Assembly (NCBI GenBank): GCA_016215025.1
Contig: JACRMI010000137.1
Span: 1 to 55,578 of the forward strand
DNA: 55,578 bases
Source of the DNA: Chloroflexota bacterium
GTDB taxonomy: Bacteria > Chloroflexota > Anaerolineae > UBA4142
Direction of reading: 5' to 3'
Shown one piece after another: positions 43,135 through 53,100 of the stretch. How positions within the stretch are numbered: position 1 is the stretch's first letter; each line of letters starts with the position of its first letter. The notes beneath the pieces were generated by a model, which searched no databases, was not told where the DNA came from, and saw only the letters and a list, made by a program, of their open reading frames with translations. The position numbers and the translations under genes were made by a program.

Positions 43135-44139
43135 ATGAAGAACACCACCAAGGTTATTCTGATCGGAATAGTGGCTGTCGTTCTAATTGCCTATCCCTTG
43201 ATCGCACCGAATCGTTACACCGTGCATATCGTCAACATGGCAGGCATCTGGATTTTGATGAGTTTGGGCTTGAACTTGGCGATGGGATATTGTGGGCAGA
43301 TCAACCTGGCGTTGGGCGCATTCTGGGGCGTGGGAGCGTACACCGCTGCAATTCTGAACACGCGCTTTGGAGCGCCCATTTGGATCAATATGCCAATCGG
43401 AATGATTCTCGCCGGTATCACCGGTGCTCTGATCGCACTCCCGATGCTCAAGGTGCGCTCGCACTATCTGGCGCTCGTCACCATTGGCTTGGCGGAGACG
43501 ATCAACATCATCATGGTCAACGAAATCTGGTTGACCGAAGGTCCGCTCGGTATTTCCGCGATCGAAATGCCAAATCTATTTGGGATTCCGATCGATGGGG
43601 CGGAACGTTTCTTTTATATCGTCCTGGTCTGTGTCGTCATCGGTTTTCTGATCGCCCGGCAGATCGTCAATCATCGCATCGGGCGCGCGTTTGTCGCGAT
43701 TCGCGATGACGAGGTTGCCGCTCGCGCCATGGGTGTCAATGTCGCATTCTACCAGGTCTTGGCGAATGCCATCGCGGGCGTGTATTGCGGGGTAGCGGGC
43801 GTGCTGTACGCGCACATGAGCACCTACATCAGCCCGGATATTTTCGAATTCAAGAATGCGCTGTTCGTCTTGACCATGACGATGGTGGGAGGCATGGGAA
43901 GTCTCGCTGGTTCGTTAGTTGGCGGACTCGCGTTGCCGCTCACCCAGGAATGGCTGCGTGCGATCAAGAGTTGGCAATTGGTCGGATTCGGGTTAGCGAT
44001 TATGGTCGTGGTCTTGTTCATGCCCGGTGGTGTGGTAGGTCTCACGCAAAAAATCGAACAAGCCGGTGGAATTCGATGGCCTTGGGCGCGCAAGCAGACC
44101 AAAGCCAAACCCAAAGTGGAGGAGCCGAATGTCGCTTGA
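43135..44139 (+). CDS. ABC transporter permease, LivM type
   Basis: This 334-residue membrane protein has LNLAMGYCGQINLALGAFWGVGAY near residue 45 and the C-terminal TMVGGMGSLAGSLVGG of the family. A Lys-rich cytoplasmic tail ends the protein. AGGAGG precedes the ATG. The stop overlaps the start of the ATPase gene at 44129. Confidence 0.95.
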   Translation: MKNTTKVILIGIVAVVLIAYPLIAPNRYTVHIVNMAGIWILMSLGLNLAMGYCGQINLALGAFWGVGAYTAAILNTRFGAPIWINMPIGMILAGITGALIALPMLKVRSHYLALVTIGLAETINIIMVNEIWLTEGPLGISAIEMPNLFGIPIDGAERFFYIVLVCVVIGFLIARQIVNHRIGRAFVAIRDDEVAARAMGVNVAFYQVLANAIAGVYCGVAGVLYAHMSTYISPDIFEFKNALFVLTMTMVGGMGSLAGSLVGGLALPLTQEWLRAIKSWQLVGFGLAIMVVVLFMPGGVVGLTQKIEQAGGIRWPWARKQTKAKPKVEEPNVA

Positions 44140-44893
44140 GATTGAGAACCTGGTCATGCGCTTCGGTGGCGTCGTCGCCGTCAACGATGTTTCACTGAGC
44201 ATTCAACCCGGAAAAATTCATGGTTTGATCGGTCCTAACGGTTCGGGCAAGACCACGATTTTCAACGTGGTCTCCGGATATTACAAGCCGACGAGTGGCA
44301 AGGTTGCATTCGACGGCAAAGTGATTTCGGGTTTGCCCGCGCACCAAATCACTGCGCTCGGCTTTGCGCGAACGTTTCAAAACCTGCGATTATTTAAGAC
44401 CATGACGGTGCTCGACAATGTTTTGGTGGCGATGGGGCAGCACACTCAAACCAGTTTGTGGCAAGCGATTTTGGATCCGATTTCGTCAGGGCGCGAGGAC
44501 AAGTTGTTGACTGAAAAGGCGCTGAATCTTTTGGGTCTGTTCGGCATTGCCGACTTTGCGCGCGAACGGGCGACCAGCTTGCCCTACGGTCATCAACGCC
44601 GCGTCGAAATGGCGCGCGCGCTGGCGACCGATCCCAAAATCGTCTTGTTTGACGAGCCAGCCGCCGGCTTGAATGAGGTCGAGACAGAACGATTGAGTGA
44701 AACGTTGCTCAAAATTCGCGACTCGGGTATCACGATCTTTCTCGTCGAGCATGATATGAAACTCATCATGGGCATTTGCGATACAGTTTCCGTGCTCGAT
44801 TATGGCAAAAAGATTGCCGAAGGCGATACCACAGCCGTCAGTCGCGATCCGGTGGTCGTCGAAGCGTACCTGGGCAAGGAGGAAACACTATGA
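44129..44893 (+). CDS. ABC transporter ATP-binding protein, LivG type
   Basis: This 254-residue ATPase has Walker A GPNGSGKTT (about residues 36-44), signature SLPYGHQRRVE (a G-to-H variant of the usual LPYGxQR), Walker B IVLFDEPAAGLN and the H-loop FLVEHDM. The ATG at 44129 follows GAGGAG, inside the end of the LivM-type gene. Its own stop overlaps the LivF-type start (ATGA). Confidence 0.95.
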   Translation: MSLEIENLVMRFGGVVAVNDVSLSIQPGKIHGLIGPNGSGKTTIFNVVSGYYKPTSGKVAFDGKVISGLPAHQITALGFARTFQNLRLFKTMTVLDNVLVAMGQHTQTSLWQAILDPISSGREDKLLTEKALNLLGLFGIADFARERATSLPYGHQRRVEMARALATDPKIVLFDEPAAGLNEVETERLSETLLKIRDSGITIFLVEHDMKLIMGICDTVSVLDYGKKIAEGDTTAVSRDPVVVEAYLGKEETL

Positions 44894-45597
44894 TTGCCGT
44901 TGATAACTTGCACACCTACTACGGGCACATTCATGCCGTCAAAGGTATTTCCTTCCAGGTACGCCAGGGCGAGATCACGGCGTTAATCGGCGCAAATGGC
45001 GCGGGCAAATCTACCACGATCAAAACGATCTGCGGATTGTTGCATCCGCGCGAGGGCAGTATCACGCTAAACGGTTCGCCGATCCACAAACTCAGTGCGG
45101 ACAAGGTGGTGGGGTTAGGCATTGGATATGTACCAGAAGGTCGTCGCATTTTTCCCGTGCTCACAGTCGATGAGAACTTGGATATGGGCGCGTACCATCG
45201 TTCTGATAATGCCGAGATTGCAAAAGATAAGGCGCGGATGTATGAAACCTTTCCCGCGTTGAAATCCCGCGTGAAACAATTAGCGGGTTCTTTGAGCGGC
45301 GGCGAACAGCAGATGCTTGCAATTGCGCGGGCGTTGATGTCCAGACCCCAAGTGTTGGTGATGGATGAACCGTCGCTTGGACTTGCGCCCTTACTCGTCA
45401 AGCGCGTTTTCGAAATCATTGCCGATTTGAACAAACAAGGCATGACGATCCTGTTGAGCGAACAAAATGCGCGCGGCGCGCTCAAGATTGCGCATCAAGG
45501 CATTGTGATGGAAACCGGCAAGATTCGTCTCAGTGACTCCGCCGAAGCGTTGCGCGAAAATACAATGATTCAACACGCGTATCTCGGCGCGGGGTAG
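44890..45597 (+). CDS. ABC transporter ATP-binding protein, LivF type
   Basis: This 235-residue ATPase has Walker A GANGAGKSTT, signature LSGGEQQML, Walker B VLVMDEPSLGLAP and H-loop-like ILLSEQNA, the LivF variant. The ATG at 44890 has GGAGG upstream and overlaps the LivG-type stop by four bases. With the preceding genes it completes the five-component importer. Confidence 0.95.
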   Translation: MIAVDNLHTYYGHIHAVKGISFQVRQGEITALIGANGAGKSTTIKTICGLLHPREGSITLNGSPIHKLSADKVVGLGIGYVPEGRRIFPVLTVDENLDMGAYHRSDNAEIAKDKARMYETFPALKSRVKQLAGSLSGGEQQMLAIARALMSRPQVLVMDEPSLGLAPLLVKRVFEIIADLNKQGMTILLSEQNARGALKIAHQGIVMETGKIRLSDSAEALRENTMIQHAYLGAG

Positions 45598-45623
45598 AGA
45601 TCAGAGATTGGAGATTAGAGATT

Positions 45624-46004
45624 ATGGCAGAGTGCAAAGTACTACGTCCGTTCAAAGATGGCAAGGAACTTTGGATCGGATTGGACGAACCGGGCTTTCG
45701 TCGCAAAGTCTTCAAGCTTGTAGATAAAGAGCTGGTCGGCTCTGAGCACATCGTCGCTGGACTGACGATTTTCGAACCGGGTGAATCATCATCGCGGCAC
45801 AATCACCCTGGCTCGGAAGAAGTCGACATCATGGTACGCGGCACCGGCGAAGTGGTGACCGAAGATGGCAAGCGCATTCCGTTCGACGCGGGCGATTGGG
45901 TATTTATCCCCGAAGGTCAATTCCATCAGCACGTGAACAACGGCAACGAACCCTTGTGGCTCATCTGGATGTACACGCCGCCGGGAGAATTGCCAAAAAC
46001 ATGA
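45624..46004 (+). CDS. Cupin-domain protein
   Basis: This 126-residue single-domain cupin has the first motif with the metal-binding His and Glu residues in SSRHNHPGSEEVDIMVRGTGE (about residues 56-76) and the second motif with FIPEGQFHQHVN (about 97-108). A metal-dependent isomerase, decarboxylase or dioxygenase role is possible. It lies between the importer and the alcohol dehydrogenase, and its stop overlaps the latter's start (ATGA). The ribosome-binding site is weak. Confidence 0.88.
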   Translation: MAECKVLRPFKDGKELWIGLDEPGFRRKVFKLVDKELVGSEHIVAGLTIFEPGESSSRHNHPGSEEVDIMVRGTGEVVTEDGKRIPFDAGDWVFIPEGQFHQHVNNGNEPLWLIWMYTPPGELPKT

Positions 46005-46996
46005 AAGCGGCTTTTCTTTTATCCCCTAAAAAAATCGCGATCAATCAAACGGATGCCTCGCGTCCTGGCGCAGACGAAATCAGCATTCAACCGATTCGCG
46101 CCGGCATTTGCGGCTCCGATGTTTCGCTCTTTCTCGGACATCGCGCGCCACCGGCGTATCCATTGCTGCTGGGACACGAACTCGTCGGACGAGTTACAGC
46201 CGTTGGCGAAGGCGTCACGCAATTTGCGGTGGGGCAGCGCGTCATCGTCGAACCCAATTATTCGTGCGGGACGTGTACATTTTGTCGCACCGGACGAAGC
46301 AACATCTGTCCAAACAAAAAAAGTATCGGCGTCAACATCCCAGGTTGTTTCGCCGAATCGTTCGTCGCGCCGGCAGAATTCACATACCCAGTTCCAGATG
46401 GCATCTCGGATGATGATGCGGCGACTGTCGAGCCGCTTGCTGTTTCGCTGCATGCGTTGTGGCAATCCGGCGCGCAGCTTGGCGATACCGTTGCTGTGCT
46501 CGGTTGCGGCGCGACGGGATTATTGTTGATCCAAGCAGCCGTCGCTCAAGGTATTCGCGTCATCGCGCACGATAAGTTTGCCGACAAGTTAGAAATGGCG
46601 TACAAACTCGGAGCAGTCATCGAAGACAGACCTGACAGGTTTCCAGAAACCTGTCAGGTCTCAAATGTGACGACCGTGTTTGAATGTGCTGGCGTCACAC
46701 CAACGGTCGAACTTGCGTTGAGTGCCGCGCCGCGCGGAAGTCAAATCGTCCTAGTTGGATTGGCGAACTCACCGGCAAGCTTTGTGCCATTGCGTTTGGT
46801 GCGCGAAGGTCTCCGCGTCAGCGGTTCAATCATTTACAATCATCCATCGGATTTCACGCGCGCGATTGCGTTGGTTGCGAACGGCACGCTCAAGCCATCG
46901 CGGATCGTGACCGACATGCTACCCTTTGCCGAAATTTCGCGCGCACTCGAAATGGCTTCGAGCGGACAATCGGGCAAAGTGTTGTTGAAAATGTAG
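46001..46996 (+). CDS. Zinc-dependent alcohol dehydrogenase with an in-frame palindromic repeat
   Basis: This is a 331-residue medium-chain dehydrogenase: GICGSDVSLF and GHELVG for catalytic zinc, structural zinc loop CGTCTFCRTGRSNIC (about residues 89-103), Rossmann motif LGCGATG near residue 169. Between GAVIE and VTTVFECAG the sequence runs through a perfect 34-base palindrome (46628-46661) that encodes about 12 residues (DRPDRFPETCQV). The frame is kept, so the protein is probably still made, with an insertion or replaced loop in the cofactor domain. Confidence 0.9.
   Translation: MKAAFLLSPKKIAINQTDASRPGADEISIQPIRAGICGSDVSLFLGHRAPPAYPLLLGHELVGRVTAVGEGVTQFAVGQRVIVEPNYSCGTCTFCRTGRSNICPNKKSIGVNIPGCFAESFVAPAEFTYPVPDGISDDDAATVEPLAVSLHALWQSGAQLGDTVAVLGCGATGLLLIQAAVAQGIRVIAHDKFADKLEMAYKLGAVIEDRPDRFPETCQVSNVTTVFECAGVTPTVELALSAAPRGSQIVLVGLANSPASFVPLRLVREGLRVSGSIIYNHPSDFTRAIALVANGTLKPSRIVTDMLPFAEISRALEMASSGQSGKVLLKM
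46628..46661. repeat. Coding palindromic repeat
   Basis: AGACCTGACAGGTTTC, a CA spacer, and GAAACCTGTCAGGTCT form a perfect 16-bp inverted repeat inside the alcohol dehydrogenase gene. The outer 13 bases of each arm equal the stem of the terminator at 53245-53283. Confidence 0.92.
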
Positions 46997-47004
46997 AGGT
47001 TTTC

Positions 47005-47787
47005 GTGGGCGATCTCCATTGGGAAACGAAATTATCGTACACAACCGAAAGCGGAATTCAGATTCGTGGCTATGACCTAGCTGGTCTGATTGGCACGATT
47101 CCGTTCCCATCGGTTCTGTATCTGTTGTACACCGGCGACTTGCCGACACCGAATGTCGCCAAGTTGATGGATGCGCTCATGGTTGCCAGCATCGATCATG
47201 GTCCTGGCGCGCCATCGACTTTGGCAGCACGCACGGCGGCATCGGGTGGTGCGCCGCTGGGTGCAGCCGCCGCAGCAGGACTCTTGACAATGGGCAAGTA
47301 TCACGGCGCAGCCGTTCAAGATGCGATGGAAGCGATTCAGCAGGTCGTCGAATTATCGAAAGCCGATGGTGATTTGAATCGCGCAGCCGATACCGTCGTT
47401 GCCGATTGGCGCAAAGCGGGTCGCCGACTCTCTGGTTTTGGACATCGTCAACACAAACTCCAAGACCCACGCCTTGATCGATTATTTGAACTGGCGCGCG
47501 AGGCGAATGTGCGCGGCGATCATCTTCAAGCCGCGCGCGCGATTGAAGGCGCGTTAAAGAAAATCACAGGCAAGGATTTGCCAATCAACATCGACGGCGC
47601 TATGGCAGCGATTTTGGGTGAGATCAATTTTCCGACCACGTTAGCGAACGCGCTGTTCATGGTCTCGCGTATGACCGGTGTACTCGCGCACGTTAACGAA
47701 GAGATGACACAGATGCCGCCCATGCGTCGCATCGATCCAGTTGATTATAGTTATAGTGGACCACCGGACAGAGAATTAAAATCATAG
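47005..47787 (+). CDS. Citryl-CoA lyase/citrate synthase-like protein
   Basis: The 260-residue protein belongs to the citrate synthase superfamily but is much shorter than citrate synthases (about 370-430). It has KLSYTTESGIQIRGYDLAGLIG near the N-terminus, SSIDHG-like ASIDHGPGAPSTLAARTAASGGAPLGAA, the active-site GFGHRQHK, and the late GEINFP segment. Size and motifs fit the citryl-CoA lyase group, which cleaves an acyl-CoA into acetyl-CoA and an oxoacid. The GTG at 47005 has AGAGG upstream, eight bases after the previous stop. It would act with the CoA-acylating dehydrogenase that follows. Confidence 0.82.
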   Translation: MGDLHWETKLSYTTESGIQIRGYDLAGLIGTIPFPSVLYLLYTGDLPTPNVAKLMDALMVASIDHGPGAPSTLAARTAASGGAPLGAAAAAGLLTMGKYHGAAVQDAMEAIQQVVELSKADGDLNRAADTVVADWRKAGRRLSGFGHRQHKLQDPRLDRLFELAREANVRGDHLQAARAIEGALKKITGKDLPINIDGAMAAILGEINFPTTLANALFMVSRMTGVLAHVNEEMTQMPPMRRIDPVDYSYSGPPDRELKS

Positions 47788-47798
47788 GAGAAAATAAT

Positions 47799-49211
47799 AT
47801 GCCAAGACCTATTACGCCTGAAGAAAAAACTTATGCCGACGATTTAATGAAACGCGCGCGCGTCGCTTTGAAAGAAATCGAATGTTATGATCAAGCGCGG
47901 GTCGATCGACTGTGCCAAGCGATTGGCTGGGCGACCGCGAACGAAAAAACGTTCAAGCGCATCGCGCAGATGGGTGTGGACGAAAGCGGCTTGGGTGATC
48001 GCGAGGGACGGGTCGCGAAACGTTTCAAGATCATGGGCATCCTCCGCGATATTTTGCGCCAAAAGAGTGTCGGCGTTATCGAAGAAATCCCAGAGAAAGG
48101 TCTAGTCAAATACGGCAAGCCCGCCGGCGTGGTCGTCTCACTCACGCCGACGACCAATCCCGAACTCACGCCGCCGGGGGTTGGGTTGTTTGCATTCAAG
48201 TGCCGCGATGTCGTTATCTTTGCACCACACCCGCGCAGCAAAAACACGACGTTCGAGATGGTGCGTGTAATGCGCGACGTTCTGAAGCGTGAAGGCGTGC
48301 CACCGGATGTGTTTCAATGTGTCGAGAAACCCAGCATTCCACTTTCGCAATACTTGATGTCGATTGCCGATCTTGTACAAGCGACCGGCGGAAAAGACAT
48401 GGTGAAAGCAGCATACAGCAGCGGCACCCCATCGCTTGGTGTCGGCGCGGGTAACTCGACGATGGTCATCGACGAAACAGCCAACATCGAAGAGGCAGCA
48501 CACAATACGCGCATCAGCAAAACCTCCGACTTTGGTTCGGGCTGTTCGGCGGATGGCAACCTGGTTGTCGAGGCGAGTATTTATGATCGATTTCTAGAAC
48601 AACTGATTAAGGAAGGCGGCTATCTTGCATCGGCAGAAGAAAAACAAAAACTGCAAGCGGCGTTGTGGGATGCGGAAGGACACCGCACGCCGGACACCGT
48701 GGCGATTTCAGCGCAGCGCATTGCAGCCCGCGCGGGATTTGAAATTCCAGCCGACCGCAAATTTATAATCGTCCAAGAAGACCACATCGGTAAAGAGTAT
48801 CTATTCTCCAGCGAAAAACTGTGCGTCGTCCTTTCGATTTTCAAGTATACGGGGTTCGAGAACGCGTTGGAAATGGTCAAGCAAATTTACGAGGTCGGCG
48901 GCAAGGGGCATTCGTGCGGCATTTATTCATTCAACGACGACCACATTCATCGTTTGGCATTAACCACACCGGTGAGTAGAATGATGGTACGCCAGCCGCA
49001 ATCGAAGGCGAACGCCGGCGCGTTCAACAACGGAATGCCGATGACGTCCAGTTTGGGTTGTGGAACCTGGGGCGGCAATAGCACGTCGGAAAATATCCAT
49101 CTGAAGCATTATATGAACACGACCTGGGTGAGCCGACCGATTGTCGAAGATCGTCCGTCCGAGCAAGAGTTGTTCGGCGAGTTTTACAACACGAAAGTCA
49201 GTGAACAGTGA
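47799..49211 (+). CDS. CoA-acylating aldehyde dehydrogenase family protein
   Basis: The protein has 470 residues. The catalytic Cys is in ISKTSDFGSGCSADGN (about residue 249), VVSLTPTTNPELTP marks the cofactor region (about 110-123), and GAGNSTMVIDE follows as in acylating aldehyde dehydrogenases (sulfoacetaldehyde/succinate semialdehyde type). It would convert an aldehyde to its acyl-CoA with NAD(P) and CoA. It lies 11 bases after the citryl-CoA-lyase-like gene, which fits a shared CoA-linked pathway. The aldehyde is unknown. Confidence 0.88.
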   Translation: MPRPITPEEKTYADDLMKRARVALKEIECYDQARVDRLCQAIGWATANEKTFKRIAQMGVDESGLGDREGRVAKRFKIMGILRDILRQKSVGVIEEIPEKGLVKYGKPAGVVVSLTPTTNPELTPPGVGLFAFKCRDVVIFAPHPRSKNTTFEMVRVMRDVLKREGVPPDVFQCVEKPSIPLSQYLMSIADLVQATGGKDMVKAAYSSGTPSLGVGAGNSTMVIDETANIEEAAHNTRISKTSDFGSGCSADGNLVVEASIYDRFLEQLIKEGGYLASAEEKQKLQAALWDAEGHRTPDTVAISAQRIAARAGFEIPADRKFIIVQEDHIGKEYLFSSEKLCVVLSIFKYTGFENALEMVKQIYEVGGKGHSCGIYSFNDDHIHRLALTTPVSRMMVRQPQSKANAGAFNNGMPMTSSLGCGTWGGNSTSENIHLKHYMNTTWVSRPIVEDRPSEQELFGEFYNTKVSEQ

Positions 49212-49303
49212 ACAGCAAGCAGTGAACAGTAAACAATGGACAGTCGCCGAATAATGTCATCCTTTTCTGTCTACTGTTGACTGTTGACTGTTAACTGAAT
49301 CTG
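49203..49303. repeat. CAGTGAACAGT-type direct and inverted repeats
   Basis: Several copies of AGTGAACAG, in direct order on the left and as the complement (CTGTTGACTGTT) on the right, surround a 40-base centre. They form a long imperfect hairpin between the aldehyde dehydrogenase gene and aroQ. They are too irregular and close for CRISPR. Confidence 0.7.
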
Positions 49304-49313
49304 AGAGGACAAG

Positions 49314-49787
49314 ATGCTAAAGATACTGTTGATGCACGGACCCAATTTAAATTTGCTCGGCTGGCGCGAACCGGGGATTTATGGGACAGTCGGTTTTGAT
49401 GAAATCAATGCGCGCATGAAAAAGTTTGCCGAAGAACATGGCGCGGAGTTGCGGGTCTTCCAATCGAACAGCGAAGGCGCGTTGGTAGACGCCATTCACG
49501 ACGCGCGCAATTGGGCGGATGGCATCGTCATCAATCCCGGCGCGTATTCGCATTATTCCATCGCCATTCGCGATGCGCTTTCGGCGGTCAAGCTGCCCAC
49601 TATAGAAGTCCACTTGTCGAATGTCCACGCGCGCGAAGAGTTTCGGCACAAGCTAGTGCTCACACCGGTCTGCGTCGGAATGATTTGCGGCTTGGGTTGG
49701 CGAAGTTATTTGTATGGTCTTGAAGCGCTGATCGCGATTCTGCAAGAGAAAAAGAAAGAAGAAAACCAGATTGGGTACGATGATTAA
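49314..49787 (+). CDS. aroQ: Type II 3-dehydroquinate dehydratase
   Basis: The protein has 157 residues, the usual size. Conserved elements are GPNLNLLGWREPGIYG (with catalytic Arg and Tyr), QSNSEGALVDAIHDA, INPGAYSHYSIAIRDAL (with the catalytic His) and EVHLSNVHAREEFRH. The residue before GPNLN is His instead of the more common Asn. It converts 3-dehydroquinate to 3-dehydroshikimate, in synthesis or in catabolism. Its place at the end of a catabolic cluster allows either role; aroKB lies at the other end. AGAGGA precedes the ATG. Confidence 0.9.
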   Translation: MLKILLMHGPNLNLLGWREPGIYGTVGFDEINARMKKFAEEHGAELRVFQSNSEGALVDAIHDARNWADGIVINPGAYSHYSIAIRDALSAVKLPTIEVHLSNVHAREEFRHKLVLTPVCVGMICGLGWRSYLYGLEALIAILQEKKKEENQIGYDD

Positions 49788-49833
49788 AAGTCACTAGCGT
49801 CCTTTGGACACATCGCGATTCTTAATTGCGTAG

Positions 49834-49874
49834 ACACATGCGGAAATCTCTATCCTTCCGCATGTGTTGTTTTA
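49834..49874 (+). terminator. Rho-independent terminator after aroQ
   Basis: ACACATGCGGAA and TTCCGCATGTGT form a perfect 12-bp stem (49834-49867) followed by TGTTTTAT. It ends the plus-strand operon. Confidence 0.88.
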
Positions 49875-50014
49875 TCAAAGCTGCGCTTGCACGATAGTCC
49901 AATCCCGATTATACTAGGCGCACTCTCAGGTTCACCTTCAAAAGTACTGCTTGCTTGTCCAGCGATTAGACGTTTCGATCTCGAATACGCCTTGACGGAG
50001 AAATGTTGGTGGCG

Positions 50015-50188
50015 ATGCCGACATTGCGCGTCCAATTGCTCGGAGATTTTTGCCTCACCCGCGGCGACACTCTCATCACGAGTGTCAATTCGCCGCGCCT
50101 CCAATCGCTTCTCGCTTTCCGTGTTTTGCTTACCCTTGTGTCCCAGATGTTTGCTTTTTCTATTCTCATTCTGGAGGCAAGAGCATGA
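50015..50188 (+). pseudogene. Truncated N-terminus of a BTAD-type regulator
   Basis: The frame begins MPTLRVQLLGDF and continues with TSVNSPRLQSLLAFRVL, the start of the OmpR-like DNA-binding domain of SARP/BTAD regulators. After about 37 residues it turns into unrelated hydrophobic sequence and stops inside the next gene's start. The intact regulator downstream has the equivalent stretch (RKIESLLAYLVLHPES), so this is a decapitated relative lying upstream of it. Confidence 0.65.
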
Positions 50189-53100
50189 CCTTAGACTCTT
50201 CTGCTACAACATCCCGCATCCATTTAAAAGTGTACCTCCTAGATTCCTTTCGCATCGAACGTGACTCGCAAGTGATTCAGTTGCCCACGCGCAAGATCGA
50301 ATCGCTGCTTGCCTACCTGGTTTTGCATCCCGAATCTCATTCACGCGAAAAACTTGCCACACTCCTTTGGGGTGATTCGACCGATCAGCAAGCCCGGCAC
50401 TCACTACGAACCGCTCTTGGCACCCTTCGAAAAGCCATCGGTGATAGGTTTCTTCTAACTGATCGCGAAACTGTTCAATTCAATCCGAATTTTCCGATCT
50501 GGGTGGATGCGAAAGAAATGGAGAGAGCAAGTTCTGAATCTCGTATTTCTCTCTACACTGGCGATTTGCTCCCTGATTTTTATGATGATTGGATTCTGCA
50601 AGAGCGCGAGCGTTTGTGCGCTCTGTACATCCACGCGCTGCTGCAATTAACCCAGGATGCGCGCACGCGCAGTGAGTACACCCGCGCCATTGAGTGGGCG
50701 CAAAAAGTACTGGCTACTGATTCCGCCAATGAAAAAGCGTATCAACACCTCATCTTTTGTCTCGCCGCGCAAGGCGAGCGCATCGCCGCGCTCAAGCAAT
50801 TCGACGAATGTGAGAAAAAGTTGCGCGACGAATTGGGCGTCGAACCCTCGCGCGAGACCATCGCCTTGCGCGATCAGATTGAGCGACAATTGACCGGCAG
50901 TAAATCGCACGAAGCGTTGCTGACCAATTTGCCGAATCCGTTGACCACTTTTATTGGGAGAAAAAAGGAACAACAAGAACTGACAGAACTACTGCGAAAC
51001 ATGCGCCTGTTGACCATCACAGGGTCGGGCGGGTGCGGCAAAACACGACTCGCGATACAAGTCGCAAATAGATCGGTGGCGTCATTTCCCGATGGCGTAT
51101 GGTGGGTCGATCTTGCGCCGCTCTCCGATCCGGCATACGTCACTCAAGTAGTTGCGCAATCCTTGGGCGCGCAAGAAAACCCGAATCAATCACTTGAGGA
51201 AACGCTCGTCAACTTTCTGCGCGGCAAGCAGTTGCTCATCGTTTTGGATAATTGCGAGCATTTGATCTCTGCATGCGCGCAGCTTGCCACTCGATGTTTG
51301 AGCGCGTGTCCCCGCTTGCAGATTCTGGCAACAAGCCGCGAATCCCTCGGCATTACCGGTGAATTGGCATGGCGTGTTCCATCGCTGGCATTGCCTGAAG
51401 GCGAGTTATCCCTGCCGACTGAACAACTAGCGCAGTACGATGCGGTACGTTTATTTGCCGAACGCGCGAAAATGTTTGCGGCGCATTGGAAACTGAGCGA
51501 TCATGCACTAGCCGTCACCCATATATGTCGACGCTTGGATGGCATTCCACTTGCCATCGAACTCGCCGCCGCGCGCATGAAAGTCTTGTCGGTCGATCAA
51601 ATTGCGAATCGATTAGATGACCGGTTTAACTTGTTGACCGATGGCAGTCGGACTGCCTTGCCGCGCCAGCAAACTCTGCGCACGACGATCGATTGGAGCT
51701 ATGATTTATTATCGGATGCTTCACGTTGCCTGTTGCAACGATTGTCGGTTTTTGCCGGAGGATGGACGCTCGAAGCCGCCGAGTTTGTATGTACAGGAGA
51801 CAGAATCGCATTCTCCGATATTCTCGATTTGCTGACACGCTTGATTGACAAGTCGTTGGTGGTCACGGAAGAACGTACGGGCGTTGTCCGCTATCGCATG
51901 TTGGAAACGATTAGACAATACGCCCAAGAAAAACTGAGCGAAGCTAATGAAGACCGATTGTTGCGGAGTCGCTACTTGGATTATTATGTGAGATTCATGC
52001 TGGATGCTCAAGGAAAGTTACATGGTCGAGAGCAACAACAGTGGCTAGACCGCATCGAGGTTGAGAACGACAATTGGCGCGCCGCGCTCGATTGGTCTTT
52101 CGGCGAAGGACGTGTGCAGAAAGGTCTGAGGCTAGCGAGTGCGCTGATGGAATTCTGGGAAATGCGTGGCTATTGGAAGGAAGGGCGAACGCGCATTGAG
52201 CATCTATTGAATCAAACGGAGGCAGCAGCAGAGACATTAGAACGCGCCAATGCATTGTTAGTCGCGGCGCATATGACGGGCTTGGGAGGTGCAGGCGATT
52301 TGGAAAGGAGCGGTCAATACTTGGGAGAGCTGGTCCAAATCGCACGAAGATGTGGAGTAGATGGTAAAGCTGTCCTTGTGCTGGGGCTTTGCGCTTGGGC
52401 GGATGACACATTCGGCAAAGATCCAAAAGCGAGTCAAGCCATGGTGGAAGAAGCCCTCGCCATTGCTCTGTCGTTGGGCGACCAATGGCTTATGGGGCGT
52501 GTGCTCTTTATGAGAGGTTGGTTGTTGGTCGGGACAGTTGATTACGCCTCAGCGCTAGAGGCATTTGAAAGCAGTCTGGCTAACTTTAAATCTGTTGGTG
52601 ATGCGCATTGGATTGCTAGGTTGGTTACACACATCGCGAGCATCCATGCTAAACAGGGTCATTTCGCGCTTGCCCATCAAGAACTAGAACAAGTTTTGCT
52701 CTATTTTCGCCAAGTCAAAGCAAAACGGGAGATTGTTTATGTGGTGAACCAATTGGGTGAAACGGAACGTGCTCAAGGGAACTATGAGTCGGCTAAAAAG
52801 AATTATTCGGAGGTGCTCAAGCTGGCGCAGGAATTAGGCAGCAAACTCGGCATTTGTGTAAGCTTCCTCAATCTTGGATTTGTGGCGCTTCATCAGGGCG
52901 ATTTGGATTCTGCTAAATCGAGTTTCATAAATTGCTTCGCACTGGAAACAGAAATCAATGGAAAAGGTACCTTTGCCCTTATGGGATTTGCGAGTCTAGC
53001 GGTAATGGAAAAGCAGTCACATCGCGCCGTCCGTCTCTTTGCAGTCGTAACTGAACAATTGGAATCCGGAGATAAACGAACACTGTCAAAGGCAGACAAG

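Noticed and set aside
49203..49303. Possible CRISPR-like array
   Set aside because: The repeated units are about 9-11 bases, directly adjacent and partly inverted, with no spacers of even length and no cas genes.
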